Below are positions 17,771 through 26,655 of a stretch of 64,000 bases of DNA, in pieces. A program made the translations under genes and the position numbers. The stretch comes from an uncultured Selenomonas sp. Its GTDB lineage: Bacteria > Bacillota > Negativicutes > Selenomonadales > Selenomonadaceae. The notes under the pieces were generated by a model. That model was not told the DNA's origin and made no database searches. It saw only the letters and a list, made by a program, of their open reading frames with translations. The DNA lies in assembly GCA_947167105.1 (NCBI GenBank), contig CAMVGU010000011.1, positions 24,285 through 88,284 on the forward strand. The letters are read 5' to 3'. How positions within the stretch are numbered: the stretch's first letter is position 1; every line of letters begins with the position of its first letter.

Positions 17771-18034
17771 ATGGCTAAAACAGAGACAATAACGCTCAGG
17801 GTCAATCCAGACTTGAAGCAGGAGGCGGAAGCTCTGTGCGCTGATATGGGACTTACTTTATCAACCGCCTATACGATGCTCTTAAAGGCAATCGTTCATA
17901 CCCGTTCAATACCCTTTGCTATTCGTGCGTCGGAAGACCCTTTTTGGTCGGAAAAAAACCAGCGATACCTCATGGAGTCTATTCGGGAACTTGATGCCGG
18001 TCACGGAGAGGAGCACGAACTGATTGATGCGTAA
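17771..18034 (+). CDS. relB: RelB/DinJ-family antitoxin
   Basis: An 87-residue antitoxin. The N-terminal ribbon-helix-helix (TETITLRVNPDLKQEAEAL, GLTLSTAYTMLL) dimerises and binds the operator; the C-terminal half (IRASEDPF onward) would wrap the toxin. GAGGAGGG precedes the ATG. The toxin gene overlaps its end by 8 bases. Base composition is lower in GC than the neighbours, consistent with horizontal origin. Confidence 0.88.
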   Translation: MAKTETITLRVNPDLKQEAEALCADMGLTLSTAYTMLLKAIVHTRSIPFAIRASEDPFWSEKNQRYLMESIRELDAGHGEEHELIDA

Positions 18035-18293
18035 AATCTGGACGGGCCGCTCGTGGGACGAATATCTTGAGTGGCAGAATGGAGACAAACGGACGCTTCG
18101 GCGCATCAATACGCTCATAAAAGATATTGAACGAAACGGCTCCTTGAATGGTATTGGGAAGCCGGAACGTCTCTCTCATAATCTGTCCGGTTGGTACAGT
18201 CGCAGGATTGACGATAAAAACCGTTTAGTGTATCGGATGGTAAGCGATGATACCTTGGAAATTGCCCAATGCAAAGGGCACTATGATGATTAG
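18027..18293 (+). CDS. yoeB: YoeB-family mRNA interferase toxin
   Basis: An 88-residue RelE-superfamily toxin that cleaves mRNA in the ribosome. The family fingerprints are present: W-D-E-Y at the N terminus, GIGKPERLSHNLSGWYSRRI, NRLVYR and the C-terminal LEIAQCKGHYDD with catalytic His and Tyr. The key residues Glu (PERL), Arg, His and Tyr all appear intact, so it should be active. It starts at ATG 18027 inside relB. A RelB-type antitoxin with a YoeB toxin is a known mixed pairing. Confidence 0.9.
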   Translation: MRKIWTGRSWDEYLEWQNGDKRTLRRINTLIKDIERNGSLNGIGKPERLSHNLSGWYSRRIDDKNRLVYRMVSDDTLEIAQCKGHYDD

Positions 18294-18301
18294 ATCGAGT
18301 A

Positions 18302-18334
18302 GGCGGCAGACAGTTTATGTCTGCCGCCGTTTTT
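18302..18334 (+). terminator. Terminator of relB-yoeB
   Basis: Perfect 11-bp stem GGCGGCAGACA / TGTCTGCCGCC, loop GTTTA, then GTTTTT. The minus side lacks a U tract. Confidence 0.87.
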
Positions 18335-18869
18335 ATGGATAACGGTTTTTTTTGCTAACCTGCATCACAATATCCCGTGCCAGGCGGTCTATATTGTACT
18401 TGCTTGTCAGCACTACATGGGTTTCCGGCCCGGCTTCGTTCTGGGCTTTGCGGGTCAGGGCGTGGCTGACGTTGTTGGTGTTGATAATTACTATGTCCGC
18501 TGCCTTTACTGCCGCAGGGTCGAAATTCTTGCTGTTGACAGCGCCAAGGCCGGGAAATTCCTGGAGCATCTTTGCCTGCCAGTCGGCACTGCCTCCTGCT
18601 ATCACTATCCTCTGGGTCTGGGACAGCAGGCGCAGTTGCTCCACGAAGTAGCTGTCCGGCGCCTCCATCGCCTCACTGCCGGGGTCAGCTCCGTCCACAA
18701 GCTCCTTGTACTCTGCCAGCTGTTCCTTCAGCTCCATATTTTCCTTGCGCAGCTTCTTTAGTTCATCTTCCTTAGCTGCCAGCTTGTCCCTGAGTTTTTT
18801 CAGCTGCTTCTCAAAGCCCGCCCGCTCTGCGGCTATCACTTCTGCTATATTCTCCGTTTTCCTGCCCAA
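18333..18869 (-). CDS. DUF2325 protein with coiled coil
   Basis: A 178-residue cytoplasmic protein. Residues about 15-60 form a Lys/Glu-rich coiled coil (KLRDKLAAKEDELKKLRK). The C-terminal part (about 85-170) is a Rossmann-like DUF2325 domain: IVIAGGSADW, a central AADIVIINTNNVSH and a final Lys-rich helix. DUF2325 proteins are common in Firmicutes and have no settled function. It starts at TTG with AGGAGGTGA six bases upstream. It lies downstream of the efflux genes with a 33-base gap, but on the same strand the order is efflux then DUF2325, so read-through is possible. Confidence 0.75.
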   Translation of the reverse strand: MGRKTENIAEVIAAERAGFEKQLKKLRDKLAAKEDELKKLRKENMELKEQLAEYKELVDGADPGSEAMEAPDSYFVEQLRLLSQTQRIVIAGGSADWQAKMLQEFPGLGAVNSKNFDPAAVKAADIVIINTNNVSHALTRKAQNEAGPETHVVLTSKYNIDRLARDIVMQVSKKNRYP

Positions 18870-18902
18870 AGCCTCACCTCCTGACCTTTAGCATGGGCCA
18901 GC

Positions 18903-21900
18903 CTATTTCCTCTTTATTCCATACGCCGCTGCGTACATGGCGGGCAGGACGAGCAGCGTCAGCACGGTGGCCACCATCAGGCCGCTGGCTATGGCCGTGG
19001 CCATGGGCGCCCAGAAGGCATTGGCCATCAGGGGCAGCATGCCCAGGATGGCGGCGGCGGCTGTGAGCATGATGGGGCGGAAGCGCAGGATAGCACTGTC
19101 CACCACGGCGTCATAGGCTGACTCGCCAGCCTCCATATGCTTCTGTATCTGGTCGATGAGTATCACGGAATTGCGGATAATCATGCCGAACAGGGCCAGG
19201 ATGCCAAGGTAGGCCACGAAGCCCAGGGCACTGTCCGTAAGGAGCATGCCCCAACTGACGCCGATTATCCCCAGGGGCGCGGTCAGGACTGTCAGCAGCA
19301 TGTCCTTGCCGCTGCGCAGTTGGAAGATCAGCAGGGTCATGATGATGAAAATCATGGCAGGTATGGGCACGGCCAAATAGCCCAGGGATTCGTCGCTGTC
19401 CTCCAAGGCACCGCTGGGTTTGATGCTGGCCCCAGGCGGCAGCTCGTCCATGAGATCCCGGCAAGCCTCCAGCGCCTTTGCCGTCGCATCGTTGGCCGTG
19501 CCTGAGTGCACATTAGCCTGCACTGTGATGGTGGGGCGCGTCCCCTCCCGCTTGATGAGGGCTTCCTCCGCAGCGTAGGAGAGCTTGGCAATCTGTCCCA
19601 AAGGCACATAGCCCGCCGCCTGCCCCAGATAGACCGGCAGCTCCTGCAATTTCGCCAGCTCCGTCCTGTCCCTGGGCACGAGACGCAGGTCTATGTCGAT
19701 GGTGCGGTCGCCGGTGTAGAACTGGGCGGCAGTGGCGCCGGTAACTTCCGTGTACAGCATACGGCTTACATCCTGAGAGCTCAGCCCCAGGGCGCGCAGT
19801 TTATCCTGATCCAGCTCCAGGCGCACAGCCTTGGCTTTTTCTGTCCAGTCCGGGTGCACATCGTAGGTGTTCGGGTCGGAGGCCACCCGATCCGCCACCC
19901 TGGCTGCCAGTTCCTTCGTCTTCTCCACCGTGGGGGCCGTGACCTTCACCATCACGGGATATTCCGCCGGAGGGCCGGTCTGGATGGTCTGGATATTGGC
20001 CCGCACCAGGGGGAAATCCTCTGCCAGCTTCTCCGTCAGGGCGGCCTGCAGTTTTTCCCTGGCTTCCGTATTCGTGGTGACGATGACAAACTGGCCGCCG
20101 TTATCCGTATCGGCCTTCGGGTCTATAGTCAGCACGAAGCGGGGCGCAAACTGGCCCACATAATAGGAATAGTTGACCAGGGAAGGCTCCCGGCTTTCCC
20201 TGCCATATTCATCCAGGAAGGCCGCCAGCCGCTGCATCTCAGAGCGGGTAGCCGCCAGGGAGCTGCCCTCCGGCAACTGGATTTTCACCAGCAGCTCCGG
20301 GCGCAGGGAGCCGGGGAAAAATTCCTCCTTGACGAAATCCATCAGGAAGCAGGACAGGCCAAATACGCAGGCCGTCCCCGCCAGCACCAGCTTCCTGTGC
20401 CCCAGAAAGAAATCCAGCACGAGGCGAAACCAGGTGTAGAATCTGCTCCCGTAAGGGTCGATTTTGCCCGACTCATCCCGCCTGACCTTCACCTTTATCA
20501 AATGCCAGCCAAAAAGGGGCGCCACCATTACGGAAACCAGCCATGACAGCAGCAGGGCCAGGGTAATCACGGGAAATAAATCCTCACAAAATTCGCTGGC
20601 CATGCCCTGGGAGAAGGCCACCGGTATGAAACCGGCACAGGTAATGAGGGTGCCCGTGAGCATGGGCTTGGCAGTGGCGCGGAAGGCGTAGCAGGCCGCC
20701 TCGAAGCGGTCATGTCCCCTTTCCAGCTGCACGCTCATCATCTCCACCGCAATGATGGCATCATCCACCAAAAGGCCCAGGGCAATGATAAGGGCACCGA
20801 GGGAAACCTTATGCAGGTCGATGCCCAGCATGTACATGCCCACAAAGGTCCCTGCCAGCACCAGGGGGATGCAGCAAGCCACCACCAGGCCGGTGCGCCA
20901 GCCCAGGGACAGGAAGCTCACCGCCAGCACGATGGCAATAGCTTCAAACAGTGTCCTCACAAAATCATGGATGGAGCGTTCCACCACCTGGGGCTGATCC
21001 GAGACCTGCTCTATGGCAAGACCCAAGGGCAGTTCCTGCTGCATTTCGTCAACTGCCTTGTCCAGATTCCGGCCCAGCTCCAGGATATTGCCCCCGTCCT
21101 TCATAGAGATGGCGATGCCGATGGCAGGCTCCCCGTTGAAGTACATTTCCGGCTCGGCAGGCTCGGAAAACCTGCGCTCCACCCTGGCAATATCCCCCAG
21201 GCGCAGGCTGTGGCCATTTGCCGCCACAGGCAGCGCCCTGATTTCCTCCAGGGAGCCGAACTGCCCGCTCACCCGCAGGTAGACATTGTCCGAATCTGTC
21301 TCCACCTTGCCGGAAGGGGTCATGCCATTGGTCTTGGCGAGGGCCTCCGCAATGGCTGTGGGGGGAATGCCAAGCTGGGCCAGTTTTTCGTTTTCCACCT
21401 CCACATAGATTTTTTCTTTCTGCTCGCCTAAAAGCTCCACCTTCTGCACGTTTTCTACCTGCAGCAGCGCGCGGCGGGTGTCCTCGGCGACCTTGCGCAT
21501 CTCCTCGTAGTTGAAGCCGTCCCCCGTCACTGCATAGATGGAGCCGTAGACATCATCGAAGTGGTCATCGTAATAGGGGCCACGGACTCCCTCGGGCAGT
21601 TCGCCCTGTGCCCCCAAATCATCGCACAAATTCCGCAGGTCGTGCCAGGTCTCCCGGATTTTCCCCTTGTCGAAGGTTTCGTCCAGCTCCACATAGATGA
21701 TGGTCTGCCCTGCCCTGGTCTCGCTGGTGACTTTATTCAGGTGCTGCACATCCTGTATGCGCCGCTCCAGCTTGTCCGTCACCTGTTCCTGCATTTCCCC
21801 GGCAGAGGCGCCGGGCCAGTAGGCTGTCACCACCATCTCCCTGATGGTATAGGCAGGGTCCTCCATGCGTCCCAGCAGATGGTAGGCGAAAATGCCCCCC

Positions 21901-21971
21901 GCCGCCGTGACAATGACGAAGTACCAGACAAGCACACGGTTCTTCAGGGCAAGTGCGCTAAGATTCAGCAT
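18903..21971 (-). CDS. RND-family efflux transporter
   Basis: A 1022-residue inner-membrane proton-driven efflux pump of the HAE1/AcrB type. The first membrane helix starts at residue 12, followed by a large periplasmic porter domain, the central membrane helices with GALIIALGLLVDDAIIAVEMM (proton-relay Asp pair), a second periplasmic domain, and terminal helices with the symmetric LFGMIIRNSVILIDQ. Substrate cannot be predicted; the short sequence with IREMVVTAYWPGAS resembles drug and solvent pumps. The ATG overlaps the adaptor stop (TGATG), so both are translated together. No TolC-like outer-membrane gene is in the window. Confidence 0.93.
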   Translation of the reverse strand: MLNLSALALKNRVLVWYFVIVTAAGGIFAYHLLGRMEDPAYTIREMVVTAYWPGASAGEMQEQVTDKLERRIQDVQHLNKVTSETRAGQTIIYVELDETFDKGKIRETWHDLRNLCDDLGAQGELPEGVRGPYYDDHFDDVYGSIYAVTGDGFNYEEMRKVAEDTRRALLQVENVQKVELLGEQKEKIYVEVENEKLAQLGIPPTAIAEALAKTNGMTPSGKVETDSDNVYLRVSGQFGSLEEIRALPVAANGHSLRLGDIARVERRFSEPAEPEMYFNGEPAIGIAISMKDGGNILELGRNLDKAVDEMQQELPLGLAIEQVSDQPQVVERSIHDFVRTLFEAIAIVLAVSFLSLGWRTGLVVACCIPLVLAGTFVGMYMLGIDLHKVSLGALIIALGLLVDDAIIAVEMMSVQLERGHDRFEAACYAFRATAKPMLTGTLITCAGFIPVAFSQGMASEFCEDLFPVITLALLLSWLVSVMVAPLFGWHLIKVKVRRDESGKIDPYGSRFYTWFRLVLDFFLGHRKLVLAGTACVFGLSCFLMDFVKEEFFPGSLRPELLVKIQLPEGSSLAATRSEMQRLAAFLDEYGRESREPSLVNYSYYVGQFAPRFVLTIDPKADTDNGGQFVIVTTNTEAREKLQAALTEKLAEDFPLVRANIQTIQTGPPAEYPVMVKVTAPTVEKTKELAARVADRVASDPNTYDVHPDWTEKAKAVRLELDQDKLRALGLSSQDVSRMLYTEVTGATAAQFYTGDRTIDIDLRLVPRDRTELAKLQELPVYLGQAAGYVPLGQIAKLSYAAEEALIKREGTRPTITVQANVHSGTANDATAKALEACRDLMDELPPGASIKPSGALEDSDESLGYLAVPIPAMIFIIMTLLIFQLRSGKDMLLTVLTAPLGIIGVSWGMLLTDSALGFVAYLGILALFGMIIRNSVILIDQIQKHMEAGESAYDAVVDSAILRFRPIMLTAAAAILGMLPLMANAFWAPMATAIASGLMVATVLTLLVLPAMYAAAYGIKRK

Positions 21972-23089
21972 CAGTCAGACGCCCCCGTTCCTTCGGTCTT
22001 TACCTGCTGGCCCTCCCGCAGCTTGTGCACGCCGGCAGTCACCACCAAGTCCGCAGGGGAAAGCCCCCTGACCAGCACCGTATTGTCTTCGCCATAGCCC
22101 AGGACAGTGACTTCCTGCAGGCGCACCTGCCCCTCCTCCACCAGCCAGACCGCAGGCTTGTCCCCTGTCTGGTAGATGGCGGACAGGGGCAGCGCAGAGG
22201 CGCCCGCCTCCCTGCCTTCGCCCCCGAAGGCCACGCTGGCGGTCATGCCTAAGCTCATGCCCTGTGGGGGCTGCAGCACGGAGACCCTGACCTTGTAGGT
22301 GCGGGTGGCCGTGTCTGCCATGGGAGCCACCTCCCGCACCACCCCCGGCACCTCGCCCCTACCTGCAAAGGCCCAGAGGGAAATTGCCGCAGGGGTGCCA
22401 GGCTGCAGGGCAGCAAGCTTATCCTCCGGCACATCGATCTCGATTTCCAGCTCTCCCGTCTGCACCAGTGTGGCTACAGTCTGCCCTGCCGCCACCACCT
22501 GGCCTGCCTCCGCCTTGATATCCGCAACGACCCCAGACGCCCCTGCCGTAAGGTTCGTATAGCCCAGGGCATTGTGTCCCTGGGCGGCCTGGGCCAGAGC
22601 CGCCTGATAGGAGGCAAAGGCAGCGTCATAGCTGGTCTGGTACTGCTCCAGGGTTGCTGCGGGGATGACATCCTGCTCGTAGAGGGCCGTATAGCGGGCA
22701 AGGTTCGACTGGGCCAGATCCAGCTGCGCCCGGGCCTGGGCCACCTGGGCATCCCCGGAATTTGCCTGCTGCACTACATCACGGGCATCCAGCACAAACA
22801 AGGGCTGACCGGGCTCCACCCGGCTGCCCTCCTCCACATTGCGGGCAAGAATCCGGCCCCCCACCTGGAAGGACAGGGCCGTCTCATAGCGCCCCCGCAC
22901 GGTGCCGGAGTACGTGTCTCCCAGGGCCTGCCCGCCGCTGCCTGCCTGCTGGGTGCGCACCAGGGGCACAGCCGCCGCCTGCTCCTGGGAAGCGCAGCCT
23001 CCTGCCAGGCATAAAAACAACGCACAGAAAACCAGCATCATAAGATGCCGGCCCTGGCACACGCCTGACGGCTTTTCAGTTTTTCCCAT
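21971..23089 (-). CDS. RND efflux periplasmic adaptor lipoprotein
   Basis: A 372-residue membrane-fusion protein linking the RND pump to an outer-membrane channel. A lipoprotein signal (LFCLAGGC lipobox) anchors it in the inner membrane. The biotinyl-lipoyl-like half domains (FQVGGRILARNVEEG; GVVADIKAEAGQVVAAGQ) flank an alpha hairpin of about residues 95-165; beta-barrel and membrane-proximal domains follow. ATG at 23089 was chosen: GGAGG sits 8 bases before it, while the ATG at 23104 lacks room for a site. It overlaps the end of marR by 14 bases. Confidence 0.92.
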   Translation of the reverse strand: MGKTEKPSGVCQGRHLMMLVFCALFLCLAGGCASQEQAAAVPLVRTQQAGSGGQALGDTYSGTVRGRYETALSFQVGGRILARNVEEGSRVEPGQPLFVLDARDVVQQANSGDAQVAQARAQLDLAQSNLARYTALYEQDVIPAATLEQYQTSYDAAFASYQAALAQAAQGHNALGYTNLTAGASGVVADIKAEAGQVVAAGQTVATLVQTGELEIEIDVPEDKLAALQPGTPAAISLWAFAGRGEVPGVVREVAPMADTATRTYKVRVSVLQPPQGMSLGMTASVAFGGEGREAGASALPLSAIYQTGDKPAVWLVEEGQVRLQEVTVLGYGEDNTVLVRGLSPADLVVTAGVHKLREGQQVKTEGTGASD

Positions 23090-23558
23090 GGGGCATACCT
23101 CCATCGGGAATATTCCTGGCGATTGCTACCAAATCCGCCTTGCAGGCACGATCTGTCAGCTGCTCAAAGGCTGCAAAGACAGTGCGCACATTTTCCTGGG
23201 GCAGCTCCTCGCACAGATAATCCGCCCAGCACTGGATGACATTGCGCAGGAAGGTGTGCCGCTCCTTGCCCAGCTCCGTCAGGTACACATGGCGCACCCG
23301 CTTATCCTTATCATCCTGGCGGCGGGTGATATAGCCCTTCTCCTCCAGGGAATTCACAGTCCTTGTCACCACCGCCTTATCCAGCAGCAGCATCGCCGCC
23401 AGCTCATCCTGCTTCGACCCCTCATGGTCATACAGGCGCACCAGCAACACAAACTCGGAATATGTCAGGCCCTGCTCCTGGCACGCCTCCACAATAAACT
23501 GCTGGGAGCGCCGGTACAGGATTGAGAACCAACGTCCAATATTCACATAGGCATCCAT
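23076..23558 (-). CDS. MarR-family transcriptional regulator
   Basis: A 160-residue winged-helix repressor, most likely controlling the efflux operon it heads. The winged helix spans about 35-100: KQDELAAMLLLDKAVVTRTVNSLEEKG recognition helix region and wing RRQDDKDKRVRHVYLT with the conserved Asp-Arg. ATG at 23558 has GGGAGGG six bases upstream; the ATG two codons earlier touches that site. An inverted repeat over the start of transcription is a likely operator. The inducing ligand is unknown. Confidence 0.9.
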   Translation of the reverse strand: MDAYVNIGRWFSILYRRSQQFIVEACQEQGLTYSEFVLLVRLYDHEGSKQDELAAMLLLDKAVVTRTVNSLEEKGYITRRQDDKDKRVRHVYLTELGKERHTFLRNVIQCWADYLCEELPQENVRTVFAAFEQLTDRACKADLVAIARNIPDGGMPHGKN

Positions 23559-23579
23559 TTCCATCCCTCCCGACTGATA

Positions 23580-23600
23580 TTGTTGACTTTAGCAATTATA
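23580..23600 (-). promoter_or_regulatory. marR promoter -10 and operator-like dyad
   Basis: Minus-strand TATAAT (23595-23600) is followed by an imperfect dyad TTGCTAAAGTCAACAA (23580-23595; 10 of 16 symmetric positions), fitting a MarR box over the start site. Confidence 0.5.
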
Positions 23601-23604
23601 TCAC

Positions 23605-23635
23605 AAAAAAGCCGATGCCGTCAAGCGGCACCGGC
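23605..23635 (-). terminator. Terminator of the EAL gene
   Basis: Minus-strand stem GCCGGTGCCG / CGGCATCGGC (one G-U pair), loop CTTGA, followed by TTTTTTG. Confidence 0.82.
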
Positions 23636-23642
23636 CCGATAG

Positions 23643-26363
23643 TCAATGCTCCTCCAGAAATTCCTCGAAGTCCTGCTGAGGCATGGGCTTGGCATATAAG
23701 TACCCCTGCCCGAAACGGCAGCCGTATTTCAGCAGTATCTCCTCCTGCCGTGGCTCCTCCACGCCCTCGCAGATTACCTTCATATCCAGCCGCTCTCCCA
23801 GGTCGATGGAGGCCGAGAGAATCTTCTCCATGCGCCCGTCTTCCTCCAGTCCCAGAAGCGTCCGATCCAGCTTCATCACGTCCAGGGGCAGGAGGTTCAG
23901 AAGCTCCAGGGAGGAATAGCCCGAGCCGAAATCATCCATGGAAATCTTGTAGCCCATATCGTGCAGCCCTTCAATGACCGAGATCGCATGCTTGCGGCGA
24001 TCCGGGTGGTCGATGAAGGAGAAGGCCGTCTCCGTAAGCTCCAGCTCTATAACCCCTTCCGGCAGCTGATACCTGTCCTTGATCTCCTGCATGCGCTGCA
24101 GGTAGTCCTTCTGCAAAAAGTGCATGCGGGACTGGTTCACCGAGATGCAGACGGTCTTCTGCCCCGCTTCCAGGCGGCGTTTCTGCATCTTGCAGGTTTC
24201 CTCCAGCACAAAGTCATCCACCCGCACCACAAAGCCGTTTTCCTCGAAAATGGGGATAAAGGCTCCCGGCGGCAGAAAGCCCATCTCAGGGCTGTCCCAG
24301 CGCACCAATGCCTCCGCCCCTACAGTCTCCCTGGTGTCCAGATCGTATTTCGGCTGATACCAGACCTTGAATTCCCCGCCGGTCAGGGCCTTCTGCATGG
24401 AGGTCTCGATCTGCCGCCGCTGCAGCAGCTTTTCCTCCAGCTTCTTGCCGAAAATGCACAGGGGCCGTCCCAGGCGGTAACATTCGGAAAGGGCCATCTC
24501 CGAGCCGCGCATGGCACGGGCAAAATCTGCCGGTCCCCGCAGGCGGCAGAGGCCCGCCTTGAGGGAAACAGCCTGGAAGCTGGCCGCATTCTCCTGCCGT
24601 CCGTACCTGTGCAGGCGCTGCTCCAGGCGCTGGGAGAAATCCGTTTCCAGATTTTCCAAGGCTTCCCGCCCGCCTCTCTCCGGCAGGGCGTAGACGCAGA
24701 AAGCCAGCACCCTTCCGGCCAGGCCAGCCACGGCCAGGCATCTGACCTCGGGGAAATCCGCCTGCAGGCGCACAGCCAGCCGCTCCACCTGATTGGGCAG
24801 GCTGCCCAGCTTCGCACCGGCTGTCACGGGGTCGGTCTGCTGCACATCAATGCGCAGCAGGCTGCACTGCCCGCCCCTGGCCTCGTCGGCCAGCTCCCCT
24901 GCCAGAAGCTTTGGCACCAGGCCCATGAACCAGCGCCAGTTGTGCAGTTTCGTCCAGTAGTCCGTATATGACTCCTCCTGCAGCTCCTCCGTATGGCGGC
25001 GCCGCTGCCGCATGATAATCATCAGCGCCAGCACGGCAACCAGCCCCAGCCCCAGGGTGCCCAGAAAGAAGTGCATGGGATAATTGTAGACGAAGGCCGA
25101 GAAGCGCTGCATCTTGTCGCTGCCTACCAGGTGCTTGATATCCAGGGATTCCGTAAAGTTATGGGGCAGGGTGTCAAGCTCCCGGTTAAGGATGGCCAAA
25201 AGCTGCCGTCCTTCCTCCGTGGCGGGCACAGCCATCGACACTTCATAGGAGAGCTGCACCTCGCCGCTGGTCATCAGGTCATAGAAGCCATTATGCAGAA
25301 TGTTGTAATGAGCCACGGAGGCCTCAACAAGGGTGCTGTCAGCCCGCCCTTCCGAAACGGCCCGCAAAGCATCCACTATATCCTTGCACCAGATGATATG
25401 CTCCTCCGGGTAATGCTGGCGCACATATGTCTCTGAAACGAAATAGCCCTTGGGCGCGGCAATGATGTTGCCCGGCCTGTCCTCCATGCTGCGACGCGTG
25501 ACCTGCACATAGGTCTGCCGCATATAGGGCACCGTCAGGGCTATATCATGCCTGTCCGCCCAGCCGAAATCCGTCGCCACCCCCAGCACCACATCTGCGG
25601 AACCGTCGGCGAGGACTTCATAGGCTGCCCCAGTGCTCTCCATGGACACAGTTTCATAGGACAGGCCCAGATCCTCCGTTACGCGCTTCAGCACCTCTGC
25701 CTCCACGCCGATATAGTTGCCTTCCTCATCCAGCCCGCTGAGGGGCATGGAATTCGGCTTCACAGCCACCCGCAGCGCCCCGTGCCGCTTCAGGAAGGTA
25801 TCCTCAGCCATGGTCAGCACCAGCGGATTCACCTGGTCTGCAGCCTGGAAGTATTTTTCCTCCAGATAGTGCCGCCCGTTGGGGTAGTCTATGACTACCT
25901 GCTGCTCCGTGTCAAAAAGCTGCCGGGCAAATTTATGGTTGTCCGCACGCACTGCCAGATACAGGGGCTGCAGGTAATTGCGGTGCACAACGCTCATGGT
26001 CAGGGGAGAAAGCAAAAGATCCCTGCCCTGCCCCCTGGGCACACCCGCTATCACATCTATCTCGCCCGAAAGCAGCCACTTGCGGCACTCCTCCATGGAG
26101 CCCTGCAGGTAAGTCATTTCCCAGCCCTCGTACTGGGCCAGCATCTGCATGTATTCATAGGCATAGCCAGAGATATTGCCGCTGCCATCCACGGACAGGA
26201 ACTGCGGATCACTGTACATAATGCCGGCACGGACATGCTCGCCCTGGGCTTTGGCCGGCACAGCGGCAGCAAAGCACAAGGCCACCGCAAGGAGCGGCAC
26301 CAGCAGCCTCCCCAGCTCACGCACAAAGTCCCATTCCCTGTGAATAATCCCCTTCCGCTTCAT
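23643..26363 (-). CDS. Membrane sensor with SBP-like periplasmic region, degenerate GGDEF and EAL phosphodiesterase
   Basis: A 906-residue c-di-GMP signalling protein. N-terminal signal-anchor (LLVPLLAVALCFAAAVPAKA), then periplasmic substrate-binding-protein-like modules (about 40-440; LRVAVKPNSMPLSG and YIGVEAEVLKRV are SBP_bac_3-type), a membrane helix (GTLGLGLVAVLALMIIM), a GGDEF-like domain lacking the GG(D/E)EF signature, and a C-terminal EAL domain. The EAL residues EALVRW, the Asn in SVNQS, ELTET, DDFGSGYSS, the Lys in MKLD, CEGVEE and GQGYL are all present, so it should hydrolyse c-di-GMP. Start at 26363 follows GGTGGGGA closely; an ATG at 26429 or 26414 is possible. A terminator and a repeat separate it from the upstream binding-protein gene. 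Confidence 0.88.
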   Translation of the reverse strand: MKRKGIIHREWDFVRELGRLLVPLLAVALCFAAAVPAKAQGEHVRAGIMYSDPQFLSVDGSGNISGYAYEYMQMLAQYEGWEMTYLQGSMEECRKWLLSGEIDVIAGVPRGQGRDLLLSPLTMSVVHRNYLQPLYLAVRADNHKFARQLFDTEQQVVIDYPNGRHYLEEKYFQAADQVNPLVLTMAEDTFLKRHGALRVAVKPNSMPLSGLDEEGNYIGVEAEVLKRVTEDLGLSYETVSMESTGAAYEVLADGSADVVLGVATDFGWADRHDIALTVPYMRQTYVQVTRRSMEDRPGNIIAAPKGYFVSETYVRQHYPEEHIIWCKDIVDALRAVSEGRADSTLVEASVAHYNILHNGFYDLMTSGEVQLSYEVSMAVPATEEGRQLLAILNRELDTLPHNFTESLDIKHLVGSDKMQRFSAFVYNYPMHFFLGTLGLGLVAVLALMIIMRQRRRHTEELQEESYTDYWTKLHNWRWFMGLVPKLLAGELADEARGGQCSLLRIDVQQTDPVTAGAKLGSLPNQVERLAVRLQADFPEVRCLAVAGLAGRVLAFCVYALPERGGREALENLETDFSQRLEQRLHRYGRQENAASFQAVSLKAGLCRLRGPADFARAMRGSEMALSECYRLGRPLCIFGKKLEEKLLQRRQIETSMQKALTGGEFKVWYQPKYDLDTRETVGAEALVRWDSPEMGFLPPGAFIPIFEENGFVVRVDDFVLEETCKMQKRRLEAGQKTVCISVNQSRMHFLQKDYLQRMQEIKDRYQLPEGVIELELTETAFSFIDHPDRRKHAISVIEGLHDMGYKISMDDFGSGYSSLELLNLLPLDVMKLDRTLLGLEEDGRMEKILSASIDLGERLDMKVICEGVEEPRQEEILLKYGCRFGQGYLYAKPMPQQDFEEFLEEH

Positions 26364-26448
26364 GTTCCCCACCAATTTCTTTCTGCCCGAGCTAAAGAGC
26401 TGCGGGACGGTCATTCCATTTCCCGGCACTGTCTTTATTCGCCACAGG

Positions 26449-26480
26449 CAATAAAAAAACCTGCAACATATGCAGGTTTC
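26449..26480 (-). terminator. Terminator of the orphan binding-protein gene
   Basis: Minus-strand AAACCTGCA, loop TATGT, TGCAGGTTT, then TTTTTATT. It lies beyond the repeat element, so the repeat is transcribed in the 3' leader of that gene. Confidence 0.8.
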
Positions 26481-26482
26481 TT

Positions 26483-26643
26483 GGGAAACGATGATTAAAT
26501 GAGTTTTTGTCTTTGTCGAAGGATTTTTTCGTCAGGCAAGGAAGATGCCGTGAAGTCGTAGCAGAGCTACGTCGAACGGCATCTGACGCAGCATGGCGGA
26601 AAAAGGCTCGGCAAGGGCAAAGAGGAATTAATCAGCGTTTCCC
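26483..26643. repeat. MITE-like intergenic repeat, copy A (161 bp)
   Basis: Terminal inverted repeats GGGAAACGATGATTAA (26483-26498) and TTAATCAGCGTTTCCC (26628-26643) match at 15 of 16 positions. Inside is a large dyad: CGTCAG (26530)...CTGACG (26583) enclosing GATGCCG/CGGCATC and CGTAGC-AGA-GCTACG. No coding capacity. Copy B at 54002 has the same internal order. The end sequence GGAAACGCTGATT also heads the LCP-gene promoter element at 14590. Confidence 0.75.
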
Positions 26644-26655
26644 TTGAACAACATA

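Noticed and set aside
18903..23558. A complete tripartite efflux system including an outer-membrane channel
   Set aside because: Only regulator, adaptor and pump are present; the downstream DUF2325 gene is not a channel.
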